Below are positions 25,078 through 33,297 of a stretch of DNA of 64,000 nucleotides, piece after piece. Positions within the stretch are counted from its first letter, which is position 1. Each line of letters begins with the position of its first letter. The DNA lies in the NCBI RefSeq assembly GCF_020164455.1, contig NZ_JAIQWW010000011.1:1-64000 (forward strand), given 5' to 3'. Below the pieces are notes generated by a model. That model worked only from the letters and a program-made list of their open reading frames with translations, ran no database searches and was not told the DNA's origin. The translations under genes and the position numbers were made by a program. The stretch comes from Phyllobacterium chamaecytisi (GTDB lineage: Bacteria; Pseudomonadota; Alphaproteobacteria; Rhizobiales; Rhizobiaceae).

Positions 25078-25176
25078 CGCACGTCGCCACAACCAATTTT
25101 CCTGCATAAGTAGAAAAACGTGCGCCAGAATCGATGATTCTTGCATCGGAATCGGTGGTTCTTATGTAGGAATCCG

Positions 25177-25214
25177 GTCATTGCGTTCCGGTTTTTGGCC
25201 CGAACGCAATGACC
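25177..25214. terminator. Hairpin in the convergent gap between TPR gene and pyk
   Basis: Perfect 13-base arms GGTCATTGCGTTC (25177-25189) and GAACGCAATGACC (25202-25214) flank a 12-base loop. It lies between convergent genes. No T-run is present, so it may act as an RNA-stabilising stem or a two-way stop; the assignment is uncertain. Confidence 0.4.
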
Positions 25215-25228
25215 ATCCTCCACCTCTC

Positions 25229-25337
25229 CGTCATCCTCGGGCTTGACCCGAGGACCCGCACTTTTGAAGAAACAAGAACCCAGCGCTTCTATTTTGAAGG
25301 TTCCAATGGGTCCTCGGGTCAAGCCCGAGGATGACGG
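25229..25337. repeat. REP-like inverted repeat
   Basis: Thirty-base arms at 25229-25258 and 25308-25337 are perfectly inverted; the core CCTCGGGCTTGACCCGAGG is itself a hairpin. This is the widespread alphaproteobacterial 'CGGGCTTGACCCGAG' repeat. It lies at the end of pyk on the convergent side. Confidence 0.8.
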
Positions 25338-25347
25338 AGCGAGGAGC

Positions 25348-26784
25348 TCAGATACCCGTCAGCCCATCTGATCCGATGTAGGCGATGCGCAACATATTGG
25401 TCGAACCGGGCGTACGCAGTGGCACGCCGGCCGAGATGATGATGCGATCCCCTGGATTGCCGAACTCTTCCTGGTAGGCGATGTGACAGGCGCGATCGAC
25501 CATGTCGTCGAGGTCGCTGGCATCCTCAGTTACAACGCAGTGCAATCCCCAGACGAGAGAGAGCTTGCGCGCCGTTTCGACAACCGGAGAAAGCGCGATG
25601 ATCGGCAAGAGCGGCCGCTCGCGTGCCGCGCGCAGTCCGGTCGTGCCGGATGCGGTGTAGGTAACGATGGCCGAGAGGTTGAGCGTTTCTGCGATCTGGC
25701 GCGCCGCCAGTGAAATCGCATCGGCGCCCGTCGCGTTCGGCTCGGGACGCTGGGCGTGAATGATGCCCGGGTAGTTCGGATCGCGCTCGACCTCCTCGGC
25801 GATGCGCGCCATGGTCGATACGGCTTCGACCGGATAGGCGCCAGCGGCGGACTCGGCCGAAAGCATGACTGCATCGGCGCCTTCGAATACGGCTGTCGCA
25901 ACGTCCGAAACCTCGGCTCTCGTCGGAACGGCTGCCGTGATCATGGACTCAAGCATCTGCGTGGCGACGACGACTGGCTTACCTGCTCTGCGGCAGGCAC
26001 GGATGATCTGCTTCTGGATACCGGGAACCGTCTCCAGCGGCATTTCAACACCGAGATCGCCGCGGGCAACCATGAGCGCGTCAGAGAGCTCGATGATCTC
26101 TTCGAGGCGGGTGACGGCCTGCGGCTTTTCGATCTTCGACAGCAAGGCAACGCGGCCGCGCGAGATCTTGCGTACTTCGGCAAGATCCTCCGGCCGCTGG
26201 ATAAACGACAGGGCAACCCAGTCGACTTCCTCCTGCAGGACGGCATCGAGGTCGCGCCGGTCCTTTTCGGTGAGGGCGCTGACGCCGAGCGTCGTATCAG
26301 GCAGGCTGACGCCCTTCTTGTCGGAAATCTTCGTTCCGGAAACGACACGGCAGCGAATGTGCTTGCCATCGGAAGCTTCCGCCACCAGCGCGAGCTTGCC
26401 ATCGTCGATCAAAAGGCGGTGACCCGGCTCAACAGCTTCGAGAATTTCCGGATGGGGCAGGAATACGCGGGTATTGTCGCCCGGCGTGTCATTGTCGTCG
26501 AGCGTGAAGGTCTGCCCTGCAACAAGGTCGGCCTTGCCGTCCTTGAACTTGCCAACGCGCAGCTTCGGCCCCTGCAGGTCGGCGAGAATGCCGATCGGCC
26601 GTCCCACTTCCTTTTCGACATTGCGCAGGCGGCGCACAAGTTCCCGCATCAGGTCATGGCTGGCATGGCTCATGTTGATGCGGAACACGTCCGCGCCGGC
26701 TTCGAACAGCTTGCGGATCATGGCTTCGTCGGAGGAAGCGGGACCCAGTGTGGCTAAAATTTTGACCTTGCGGCGGCGTCTCAT
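25348..26784 (-). CDS. pyk: Pyruvate kinase
   Basis: A 478-residue glycolytic enzyme that makes pyruvate and ATP from phosphoenolpyruvate. It starts RRRRKVKILATLGPASSD and has the active-site FRINMSHASHD, the metal site region LLSKIEKPQAV, MVARGDLGVEMP, the KPVVVATQMLESM loop and a C-terminal allosteric domain. Its ATG overlaps the stop of the upstream DUF1036 gene (ATGA), so the pair forms an operon. Both are read towards the REP-like repeat. Confidence 0.95.
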   Translation of the reverse strand: MRRRRKVKILATLGPASSDEAMIRKLFEAGADVFRINMSHASHDLMRELVRRLRNVEKEVGRPIGILADLQGPKLRVGKFKDGKADLVAGQTFTLDDNDTPGDNTRVFLPHPEILEAVEPGHRLLIDDGKLALVAEASDGKHIRCRVVSGTKISDKKGVSLPDTTLGVSALTEKDRRDLDAVLQEEVDWVALSFIQRPEDLAEVRKISRGRVALLSKIEKPQAVTRLEEIIELSDALMVARGDLGVEMPLETVPGIQKQIIRACRRAGKPVVVATQMLESMITAAVPTRAEVSDVATAVFEGADAVMLSAESAAGAYPVEAVSTMARIAEEVERDPNYPGIIHAQRPEPNATGADAISLAARQIAETLNLSAIVTYTASGTTGLRAARERPLLPIIALSPVVETARKLSLVWGLHCVVTEDASDLDDMVDRACHIAYQEEFGNPGDRIIISAGVPLRTPGSTNMLRIAYIGSDGLTGI

Positions 26785-27260
26785 GGAGCGGGGGTATCCG
26801 TTACGATTGGAGAGGAGGGGGGATTTTCTTCCGTAAGCTGGACCATCCAGCTTGTCTGCTCGCCGGTATCGTATTCCTGGAATCCGGAGCGCTGGAAGCC
26901 GCGCGCGAAACAGTCATTGATACCGGTAATCTTGAATTGGTTTTCGGCGACGCACATGTTCACCCTGCCATCCCAGCGCCCGCCACTCTGCGCGTCTTCG
27001 GCGTAGAGATAATAATAGCGCGAAGTCAGCGGTCCGACCACAAGCGTTGTGCAGGAGGACGCATTGACGTGCCACCAGCCCTCGGTGACCCAGCCGGATT
27101 TGGCCCGGTAACCGAGCGCGACGCCGACGAGATTTTGCGTTGTGTTGCAGACGCGAAAATCGGCATGGGCTTTCTCAGGCGCAAAAAAACTGCCCGCAAT
27201 GAAAATGAATAAAAAAGCCGCTAGAGCATTTCCGTTTTTCTTCGAAATACCGAACTGCAC
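26781..27260 (-). CDS. DUF1036 exported protein
   Basis: A 159-residue protein if the GTG at 27260 is the start. The signal-like segment KKNGNALAAFLFIFIAGSFFAPEKAHA is followed by the DUF1036 domain DFRVCNTTQNLVGVALGYR, GWWHVNASSCTTLVVGPL and YYYLYAEDAQSGGRW with paired cysteines. The function of the family is unknown; members are periplasmic. The frame is open 42 codons further upstream, but that stretch reads through repeat R2. The first residues after the GTG are encoded by the element, so the original start may have been replaced by it. It overlaps pyk by four bases. Confidence 0.7.
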   Translation of the reverse strand: MQFGISKKNGNALAAFLFIFIAGSFFAPEKAHADFRVCNTTQNLVGVALGYRAKSGWVTEGWWHVNASSCTTLVVGPLTSRYYYLYAEDAQSGGRWDGRVNMCVAENQFKITGINDCFARGFQRSGFQEYDTGEQTSWMVQLTEENPPSSPIVTDTPAP

Positions 27261-27326
27261 CAGCCGTTTGTTGTTACGCAATTCCGGACGCAAAACCGCT
27301 GCACACTTTTGCTGGAATTGCTTTAG
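27221..27326 (-). mobile_element. R2 element (about 106 bp) over the DUF1036 N-terminus
   Basis: Imperfect inverted ends: CTAGAGCATTTCC at 27221 and GGAATTGCTTTAG at 27326. On the minus strand it runs CTAAAGCAATTCCAGC, AAAAGTGTGCAGCGG, TTTTGCGTCCGG and AATTGCG, the layout of a repeat common in Brucellaceae; a truncated relative is at 4126-4186. It has no coding capacity of its own, but contributes the start and first codons of the DUF1036 gene. Confidence 0.7.
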
Positions 27327-27687
27327 AAAGCCGCCCAATCGCGTCCGCTGATGCAGTTCAGCGTGGAATATAGACCACTTGCGCAATATTGCCTCCGTAC
27401 ATCGTGGTCACCCTTTTCGGCAGTTTCTTGTGCATTGTCAACGCAACCACGTAGAGTTCCTGCAACACTAAGACAAAAGAATGATGCCTGTGGTGAGAGC
27501 AATGCTGTGAAAGACAAAAAACAACCCTTGTTCGGTTTGAAAGACCTTCGTTGATTGCTAATTTCCCGTTGCCGGTTCCGCCACGGCAATCAGCACAAGC
27601 AGCTGTTCTTGACGCAATGAATCGCTACTCCAATATGTATGGAGCCAGGCATCTGGCCCCGAACCAGACCCGATCGAGGACGTTTAA
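27327..27687. other. Intergenic region upstream of DUF1244
   Basis: A 361-base gap with no convincing gene. A candidate promoter for the DUF1244 gene is TTGACG at 27609-27614, a 17-base spacer and AATATG at 27632-27637. A minus-strand frame ending RDWAAF stops at the R2 edge; it shows no family resemblance. Confidence 0.4.
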
Positions 27688-27993
27688 ATGAGCAATCTTA
27701 CTGACGACCAGCGCATTGCGCTCGAAGCCGCCGTTTTTCGCCGGCTTGTGGAGCATTTGCGAACCCGCAGCGATGTGCAGAATATCGACCTGATGAATCT
27801 GGCGGGGTTCTGCCGCAACTGCCTGTCGAACTGGTACCGCGAAGCGGCTGAAGCGTCTGGCGAAGAGCTTTCCAAGGATGAATCGCGCGAAATCATCTAT
27901 GGCGAACCCTATGCGGAATGGCAGGCCAAGCATCAGCGCGAGGCCAGCGATGCACAGAAAGCAGCTTTTGAGACGAACAAGCCCGCACATTGA
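27688..27993 (+). CDS. DUF1244 protein
   Basis: A 101-residue protein of the DUF1244 family, known in rhizobia as SMc04008-like. The conserved core is VEHLRTRSDVQNIDLMNLAGFCRNCLSNWYREAAE, with two close cysteines (FCRNC), then DESREIIYGEPYAEWQAKHQ. It is probably a small helical protein; the function is unknown. A YGEPY motif and an acidic tail complete it. It lies upstream of gapR, separated from it by repeat R1 copy 2. Confidence 0.82.
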   Translation: MSNLTDDQRIALEAAVFRRLVEHLRTRSDVQNIDLMNLAGFCRNCLSNWYREAAEASGEELSKDESREIIYGEPYAEWQAKHQREASDAQKAAFETNKPAH

Positions 27994-28001
27994 GGGGGCT
28001 G

Positions 28002-28122
28002 TGCGTGGTTCGACAAGCTCACCATGAGGGTGGTAGCGATTGCAATACCCATCGTCAACGGTGCAGAATCCCGGTCCCGCTTTGACACGACCTCCCTCAT
28101 GGTGAGCTTGTCGAACCACGCA
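28002..28122. repeat. Long inverted repeat, family R1, copy 2
   Basis: Perfect 29-base arms at 28002-28030 and 28094-28122; the core TGAGCTTGTCGAACCACGCA also occurs at 188-207 of copy 1. It lies between DUF1244 and gapR. It is non-coding. Confidence 0.85.
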
Positions 28123-28233
28123 TAACCAGACGGATCCGACTCAATTGTCTTGACTCATCATGCACTGGTCGGGCATCGGAACCCCTCGCGCGACCGGTCT
28201 TGAGTCGCAAGATGAACTTTTACGGAGCGAGAG

Positions 28234-28503
28234 ATGAGCATGGATGATTTGGCAGCACAGGGTGGCGTCGAAGGTGTGGCTGCGGCAGAGCTTCGGCAGT
28301 TCATCGAGCGCATCGAGCGTCTGGAAGAGGAAAAGACAACGCTCCAGGACGATATCAAGGAAGTGATGGCCGAAGCCAAGGGCCGCGGTTACGACACCAA
28401 GATCATCCGCACGATTGTCCGTCTGCGCAAGAAGGACGCCAACGAGCGCAAGGAAGAAGAAGCGATCCTTGAATTGTATATGAATGCGCTCGGGATGGTA
28501 TGA
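28234..28503 (+). CDS. gapR: Nucleoid-associated protein GapR (DUF2312)
   Basis: An 89-residue basic coiled-coil protein matching GapR in length and motifs: [22 protein letters not shown], then [29 protein letters not shown] and a C-terminal ELYMNALGM. GapR binds over-twisted, AT-rich DNA ahead of replication forks and aids topoisomerases in alphaproteobacteria. It ends the conserved left part of the window; the accessory loci begin about 100 bases further right. Confidence 0.92.
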   Translation: MSMDDLAAQGGVEGVAAAELRQFIERIERLEEEKTTLQDDIKEVMAEAKGRGYDTKIIRTIVRLRKKDANERKEEEAILELYMNALGMV

Positions 28504-28604
28504 CTACTCGAGTCTCTGCTGCAAGCATACGCTCCAGCCTTCGAGGCCGTTTCCGCAATCGCAGGTGCCTTTCTGCTATGGCTGGGTAGAACCCCATCGG
28601 CTAT

Positions 28605-29498
28605 CTATGCCGTTTGATAGCGTGGTGCTGCTGTCAACGCAGTTGTAAGGTGGCTCGTCATCAACAGGGCAGCTTTCTGTTGGTCGCCGACGGATATTGC
28701 GTCAAGAATGGTGACATGCTCGTGGCACCAATCCCGAACGCGTCGACGGTTGGTGTACCCGCCAAACTCCAATAGGCGGCGCAACCGGTTCTGTTGCTGT
28801 ATCGCCTGCAGAAAGAAGATGTTCCCGCTGAATTCAGCAACCATTTCGTGAAATTGCGCATCTGTTTCAAAAAGCTGGCGGGGATCTACGGTCGTGATAT
28901 CAGGATGCGCTTCAAGGTAAAGATGCTGAAGACGCGATCGTTCGAGGGCCGCAGCATCGAAGCGAAACGTTTTAAGCAAAATCCCTGCCGGCTCGATCGT
29001 CTTACGGAAGTCATAGCTGTTACGCAGAGCCACCTGCGTATCAAGGGTAGGAAGAAAGATCCAACCCCGGCCGCTGTTCCTGGCGATCAACCCGTCGTTG
29101 ACTAGATGCGCAATCGTACGCTGCAAGAGAATCCTGTCGACACCATAGCGGCGGCTGATTTCAGTCTGTGTGATCGTTTCGTTGAGCTGGCCAGAAAGCC
29201 GGTCTTCTACTATGCGGGTATAGAGATCTTGATCGGCCGTAGACGGAATTTCGACTTCCAACCGGTGAAGCTCTTCGGGCGGGGCTTTGAGGAAAAATCC
29301 CTGATTCTTGATTGCCTCAACCGCGCCACGCTCGGCAAGTAAGGTGAGTGCGGACCGTATCGGTGTCCTGGAGACGCCGAGCAGGTCACCAAGCTGCTGT
29401 TCGCGCAGGTGATGGCCAGGTTCGAAGCGCGCTTCGCGCGCAACATCAAGAATTTGATTGGCGAGCCGATATCGGCTCTGACGCGCATTGTTCGCCAT
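28605..29498 (-). CDS. GntR-family regulator with two winged-helix domains
   Basis: A 297-residue DNA-binding protein. The first wHTH (about residues 8-70) is classical GntR: LREQQLGDLLGVSRTPIRSALTLLAERGAV. A second winged-helix-like segment follows at about 95-155 (TITQTEISRRYGVDRILLQRTIAHLVNDGLIARNSGRGW), then a helical FCD-like effector domain (about 160-285). The tandem HTH is unusual for this family. A GTG at 29510 is an alternative start. It is divergent from the locus A importer, and two near-identical motifs in the shared promoter (29538-29551 and 29742-29755) are likely operators. Confidence 0.8.
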   Translation of the reverse strand: MANNARQSRYRLANQILDVAREARFEPGHHLREQQLGDLLGVSRTPIRSALTLLAERGAVEAIKNQGFFLKAPPEELHRLEVEIPSTADQDLYTRIVEDRLSGQLNETITQTEISRRYGVDRILLQRTIAHLVNDGLIARNSGRGWIFLPTLDTQVALRNSYDFRKTIEPAGILLKTFRFDAAALERSRLQHLYLEAHPDITTVDPRQLFETDAQFHEMVAEFSGNIFFLQAIQQQNRLRRLLEFGGYTNRRRVRDWCHEHVTILDAISVGDQQKAALLMTSHLTTALTAAPRYQTA

Positions 29499-29533
29499 TT
29501 CAGGGTCCACTTAGTACGAGTAGTGCCGAGCTT

Positions 29534-29551
29534 ATACAATTGTATTGATAG
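29534..29551. promoter_or_regulatory. Operator-like site O1
   Basis: The palindrome ATACAATTGTAT (29534-29545) overlaps AATTGTATTGATAG (29538-29551). It lies about 35 bases before the GntR start. The 14-base motif recurs at 29742 with one mismatch. Confidence 0.55.
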
Positions 29552-29741
29552 AATTCACAAGCGGATCGCGTGTCGACCGTCCCAGTTGGCATAGGAAAAA
29601 TGTGTTATTTCCGCCCGACAACCTGACATGATCAAGCGGAAATGCTCATTTTGAGGCAAAAAGGCACATTCTTGCCCAAATATTAGGCAAAGCCATTGAA
29701 TGCGCAATTTTACGCACTTCCGACTTGACAGCTCCTGAATG

Positions 29742-29755
29742 AATTGTATTGTTAG
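29742..29755 (+). promoter_or_regulatory. Operator-like site O2
   Basis: AATTGTATTGTTAG, 13 of 14 bases identical with O1 in the same orientation, 46 bases before the importer operon start. It is probably bound by the divergent GntR regulator. Confidence 0.55.
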
Positions 29756-29801
29756 TAACATAAAGTGCAATATTAGTCACGCAGAAAAATGAGGGAAGCT
29801 A

Positions 29802-30611
29802 ATGAACAAGACAACGATTGCTGCATTTGCCTTGACGTTGTGCGCCGCCACGCCCGTGGCTGCTGCGGAACTGCCTGCAACCGGTTTGGTCGAGGATGGA
29901 TCATTGACATATGGCGTTGCTGCTACCTTTGCGCCGTTCGAATTTCAGAAGGGCGGACAGCTTACGGGTTTTGACATCGATATGATCCAGGCGCTGGCCA
30001 AGAAACTCAATGGCCAGGCCAAGGCGATGAACATGGAGTTCAAAGGTCTGATACCCGCGCTCAGCGGCGGCCGGATCGATCTCATCAACTCGGCGATGTA
30101 TATGAATGCCAAGCGCGCCGAGCAGGTCGACTTCATTCCGTATCTCAAAATCGGCAATCAGGTCATTGTTCAGGCGGGCAATCCGGCAAAAATAACAGGG
30201 CGGGATGACTCTCTCTGTGGCAAGACGATTTCGGTGACGCTCGGCGGGATTCAGGAGAACCAGGCTCGCGCCGACGATGAGCGCTGCAAGGCAAAGGGCC
30301 TCGACGGCGTCAAGGTCCTGACATTCCCGACCGCGCAGGATTCCGCGCTGACGTTGCGGCAGGGTCGGGCGGATGCCACCTTCGACTCCACACCCGGTGC
30401 CGTTGTCCTGCAAACCGAGGTGCCGGGCGTTTATGAAACGGTCGGAGCCGAGTTCGAATCGGATACCAGCATCGGCATGGCAACACGCAAGGGCGATACA
30501 GCGGTACAGGGCGCAATAAAGGCGGCGCTCGAGGAGATCGTTGCTGACGGAACGTACAAGCAACTGATCGAAAAATGGAAACTTCCGGCCTCCGTATCGA
30601 TCTTCAACTGA
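29802..30611 (+). CDS. Amino-acid-type ABC transporter, substrate-binding protein (locus A)
   Basis: A 269-residue periplasmic binding protein of family 3 (polar amino acids, opines, ectoines). A signal peptide (MNKTTIAAFALTLCAATPVAAA) precedes LTYGVAATFAPFEFQKGGQLTGFDIDMIQALAKKLNG, the family signature. Two cysteines (in DDSLCGKT and DERCKAKG) could pair. It starts the operon with the permease 24 bases downstream. The substrate is unknown, and the genes that follow suggest an amino-acid derivative. Confidence 0.87.
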   Translation: MNKTTIAAFALTLCAATPVAAAELPATGLVEDGSLTYGVAATFAPFEFQKGGQLTGFDIDMIQALAKKLNGQAKAMNMEFKGLIPALSGGRIDLINSAMYMNAKRAEQVDFIPYLKIGNQVIVQAGNPAKITGRDDSLCGKTISVTLGGIQENQARADDERCKAKGLDGVKVLTFPTAQDSALTLRQGRADATFDSTPGAVVLQTEVPGVYETVGAEFESDTSIGMATRKGDTAVQGAIKAALEEIVADGTYKQLIEKWKLPASVSIFN

Positions 30612-30635
30612 CATGCATTAGAGAAGGAGAGCGGG

Positions 30636-31364
30636 ATGTCACTCGAACTCGTCTTCGACTACCTGGTTTCGCCCGCTTTCTTTCACGGTGCGATGCTTAC
30701 GCTCCTGATTACAGCGACATCGCTTCTATTCGGAATTATCGTCGGTCTCGTCGTGGCGCTCCTGCAGGAATCGCGCTTCCGCTTTCTGCAGGGGTCGACG
30801 CTGGTCTATCTCTGGCTCTTCCGCGGCACGCCCGTCCTGTTCCAGATCATATTCATTTACAATGTTCTGCCCACCTTCGGAATCCGGCTTTCGGCTTTCG
30901 TCAGTGCCGTCATCGCGCTGTCGCTGAATGAAGGCGCCTACATGGCCGAAATCATTCGCTCCGGGTTACAGGCCGTGAAGAAAGGCCAGCGGACAGCCGG
31001 TCTGGCGCTCGGTATGACGCGGGCTGCCGTCATGCGCTATATCGTGATCCCGCAGGCTGCACGTATCATCCTTCCACCAATTGGCAATCAGATGATCGGC
31101 ATGCTGAAGACGAGCGCTCTCGTTTCTGTCGTCGCGGTCGAGGAACTGCTGCTCGTTGCCAACCAGACGGCGAGCTCGAATTTCCGCTATTTCGAAGCAT
31201 TGACTGCGGCGGGTATCTACTATCTGGCGCTGACCACTCTGTTCATGGTGTTTCAATACTTCCTCGAACGATCACTTGACCCCAAGCGAGCCCGTCGAAG
31301 CCAAAAGTCGGTCCCCCTTCTTGATCGGCTGACGCTCATCACCCAGCAAACCGAATCCCGGTGA
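30636..31364 (+). CDS. Amino-acid-type ABC transporter, permease (locus A)
   Basis: A 242-residue inner-membrane permease of the HisM/GlnP family with about five membrane segments. The N-terminal GAMLTLLITATSLLFGIIVGL is the first. The cytoplasmic EAA loop reads LNEGAYMAEIIRSGLQAVKKGQRTAGLALGMTRAAVMRYIVIPQAARIILPP. It is the only permease gene in the operon, so it should work as a homodimer. The stop lies just ahead of the ATPase gene. Confidence 0.88.
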   Translation: MSLELVFDYLVSPAFFHGAMLTLLITATSLLFGIIVGLVVALLQESRFRFLQGSTLVYLWLFRGTPVLFQIIFIYNVLPTFGIRLSAFVSAVIALSLNEGAYMAEIIRSGLQAVKKGQRTAGLALGMTRAAVMRYIVIPQAARIILPPIGNQMIGMLKTSALVSVVAVEELLLVANQTASSNFRYFEALTAAGIYYLALTTLFMVFQYFLERSLDPKRARRSQKSVPLLDRLTLITQQTESR

Positions 31365-31375
31365 AGGAGAAAGCC

Positions 31376-32125
31376 ATGACAACGTCTGTTCAGCCGCCAC
31401 TCCTCGAATTGATGGGCGTCCATAAGAGCTTCGGGCACTACGCGGTGCTCAAGGCATGCAGCCTCGACGTAAAGAGCCGGGAAACCGTCGTCATAATCGG
31501 GCCTTCGGGATCCGGGAAGTCCACGCTCCTGCGCTGCGTCAATCTTCTTGAGCCACCGGATAGCGGTAATATCTTCTTCGATGGCGCAGATATTACCTCT
31601 GATTTGCGCAACGCTACTGAAATTCGCCGCCATATCGGGATGGTTTTCCAAAATTTCGAACTGTTCCAGCATTTGTCGGCAGTCGAGAATATCATGCTTG
31701 CGCCGATGAAGGTGTCGGGTATCAGCCGGGCGGACGCCCACGACATCGCGACCGATCTGCTGCGCAAGGTCCACATTCCCGAAAAAGCGGATTTCTTTCC
31801 TGACGAGCTGTCGGGTGGCCAGCAGCAACGCATTGCAATTGCCCGCGCGCTCGCCATGAAGCCCAAGCTCATGCTCTACGACGAGCCAACCTCCGCCCTC
31901 GACCCGGAAATGATCCGAGAAGTTCTGGACGTAATGGCGGAACTCAGCAGCGAGGGCATGACGAGCATTGTTGTCACACATGAAATGGGTTTTGCCAAAC
32001 GCGCTGCCGATCAAATCGTCTTCATGGAGAACGGCGAAGTCATCGAGAACGCGTCCAGCGAAGAGTTTTTCGGCGGCACCGTGAACGAGCGCGCGCGGCG
32101 GTTTCTCGATCAGATACTGCACTAA
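31376..32125 (+). CDS. Amino-acid-type ABC transporter, ATPase (locus A)
   Basis: A 249-residue cytoplasmic ATPase of the GlnQ/HisP group. It has Walker A GPSGSGKST, Q-loop MVFQNFELF, signature [16 protein letters not shown], Walker [15 protein letters not shown] and an H-loop VVTHEMGFA. The ATG at 31376 is chosen over an upstream GTG because GAAGGAG lies seven bases before it. The stop is 14 bases before the M20 peptidase gene, so import and hydrolysis are co-transcribed. Confidence 0.9.
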   Translation: MTTSVQPPLLELMGVHKSFGHYAVLKACSLDVKSRETVVIIGPSGSGKSTLLRCVNLLEPPDSGNIFFDGADITSDLRNATEIRRHIGMVFQNFELFQHLSAVENIMLAPMKVSGISRADAHDIATDLLRKVHIPEKADFFPDELSGGQQQRIAIARALAMKPKLMLYDEPTSALDPEMIREVLDVMAELSSEGMTSIVVTHEMGFAKRAADQIVFMENGEVIENASSEEFFGGTVNERARRFLDQILH

Positions 32126-32139
32126 CCGGAAGAATATAC

Positions 32140-33297
32140 ATGTCCCAGATGCCCGACACCGCGCGCATGAAGCGCGAACTCGCCGAAATCATCAGTATCC
32201 GCACGGAAAACCCGCCAGGCCGGGAAGCCGATGCCGCGGTCTACGTCCAGAACCTCCTCGTGGCGGCTGGCTTTGATGTTTCGCTGACGGAATACAAACC
32301 CGGCCGTTTCAACGTCGAGGCGCGGCTTGAAAACGGTCTTGGCCCAGTCTTCGCCTTTAATACCCACATGGATACCGTGCCGGCAGGAGAGGGGTGGAGT
32401 TCCGACCCTTTCCAGCTTCGCGAGGCCGATGGCAAGCTCTTCGGCCGCGGCGCATGCGATTGCAAGGGACCCCTGATCGCGATGGTGGAAGCCCTGCGGA
32501 TGCTGGCTTCCGAGCGTCAGTCCTGGTCCGGCACGCTGCTCGGCGTCTTCGTCGGTGACGAGGAGATCGCGAGTGAGGGAGCAAAATTCTATGCAGCGGG
32601 CAAGCCGAAGATTGACTTCACTGTTGTCGGCGAGCCGACGTCAAACACGACATTCTCCGCCCACAAGGGAAGTTTGCGCCCGGTTGTCCGCGTGTACGGC
32701 GTGTCCGCTCATTCGGGCACACCTCATCTTGGAGAGAACGCTATTTACCGGGCGGCCCAGCTCCTCGGAATGATCGAGACCCACCACGATAAAGTAGTGC
32801 GTCTCCGCGCTCATCCACTGGTCGGGGAGGCCAGTCTCACAGTAACCCGCATTTGGGGCGGCCATGCAGACAATGTGCTGCCGGGCGCTTGCGATCTGCT
32901 GCTTGACCGCCGGATGGTCCCGGGCGAGGACGAAGAGGCTGTAAAAAAGGAGATCGCCGATCTGCTGCTGGCGGCCAATCGGCGATTTGGCTTGCGCGCC
33001 GAGATCGTCGAATACAGGGCGACCACTGGCAGCGCGACCGAAACGGCAGGCGATGCCACAATAGTGCAGGCAAGCCTCGCCGCGTGCAGGGCCCATGGGA
33101 TCTCGACGCCAGGCCCGTTCGGGTTTCAGGGAGGCTGCGATCTCGTCCACTTCCGGGAACTCGGTGCACAGGGAACGGTGATAGGGCCCGGCACTCTATC
33201 TGTCGCTCACAAGCCGGATGAATTCGTGCCGGTTGATGAATTCGTCACGGCGGCCCTCATCTATCGTGACGTCGCGAAGTCAATGCTCTCGGCTTAG
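32140..33297 (+). CDS. M20-family amidohydrolase (ArgE/DapE type)
   Basis: A 385-residue zinc-dependent deacylase or peptidase. The metal and catalytic motifs are in order: FNTHMDTVP (His and Asp), GRGACDCKGPLIA, VGDEEIASEGAKF (catalytic Glu pair), VVGEPTS, and the C-terminal AHKPDEFV with the last His. A dimerisation lid lies at about 180-290 (GSLRPVVRVYGVSAHSG). Relatives remove acyl groups from N-acyl amino acids, including the N-acetyl-diaminobutyrate step of ectoine breakdown. It follows the importer ATPase and abuts the enolase-superfamily gene. The substrate is unknown. Confidence 0.85.
   Translation: MSQMPDTARMKRELAEIISIRTENPPGREADAAVYVQNLLVAAGFDVSLTEYKPGRFNVEARLENGLGPVFAFNTHMDTVPAGEGWSSDPFQLREADGKLFGRGACDCKGPLIAMVEALRMLASERQSWSGTLLGVFVGDEEIASEGAKFYAAGKPKIDFTVVGEPTSNTTFSAHKGSLRPVVRVYGVSAHSGTPHLGENAIYRAAQLLGMIETHHDKVVRLRAHPLVGEASLTVTRIWGGHADNVLPGACDLLLDRRMVPGEDEEAVKKEIADLLLAANRRFGLRAEIVEYRATTGSATETAGDATIVQASLAACRAHGISTPGPFGFQGGCDLVHFRELGAQGTVIGPGTLSVAHKPDEFVPVDEFVTAALIYRDVAKSMLSA

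Larger units (their letters stand above)
29499..29801. other. Divergent promoter region of locus A
   Basis: This 303-base gap lies between the GntR gene and the importer operon. It is AT-rich, carries the two operator-like repeats and no gene that I can support. Confidence 0.5.

Noticed and set aside
25756-26757. A 333-codon open frame antisense to pyk
   Set aside because: It is the complement of conserved pyruvate kinase coding sequence and contains no domain.
27323-27589. A minus-strand frame ending in RDWAAF before the R2 element
   Set aside because: It has a poor start and no family resemblance; the stop falls at the repeat boundary.
28504-28604. Attachment site or tRNA as island edge
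   Set aside because: No tRNA-like fold, direct repeat or integrase fragment was found in the short gap to the right of gapR.
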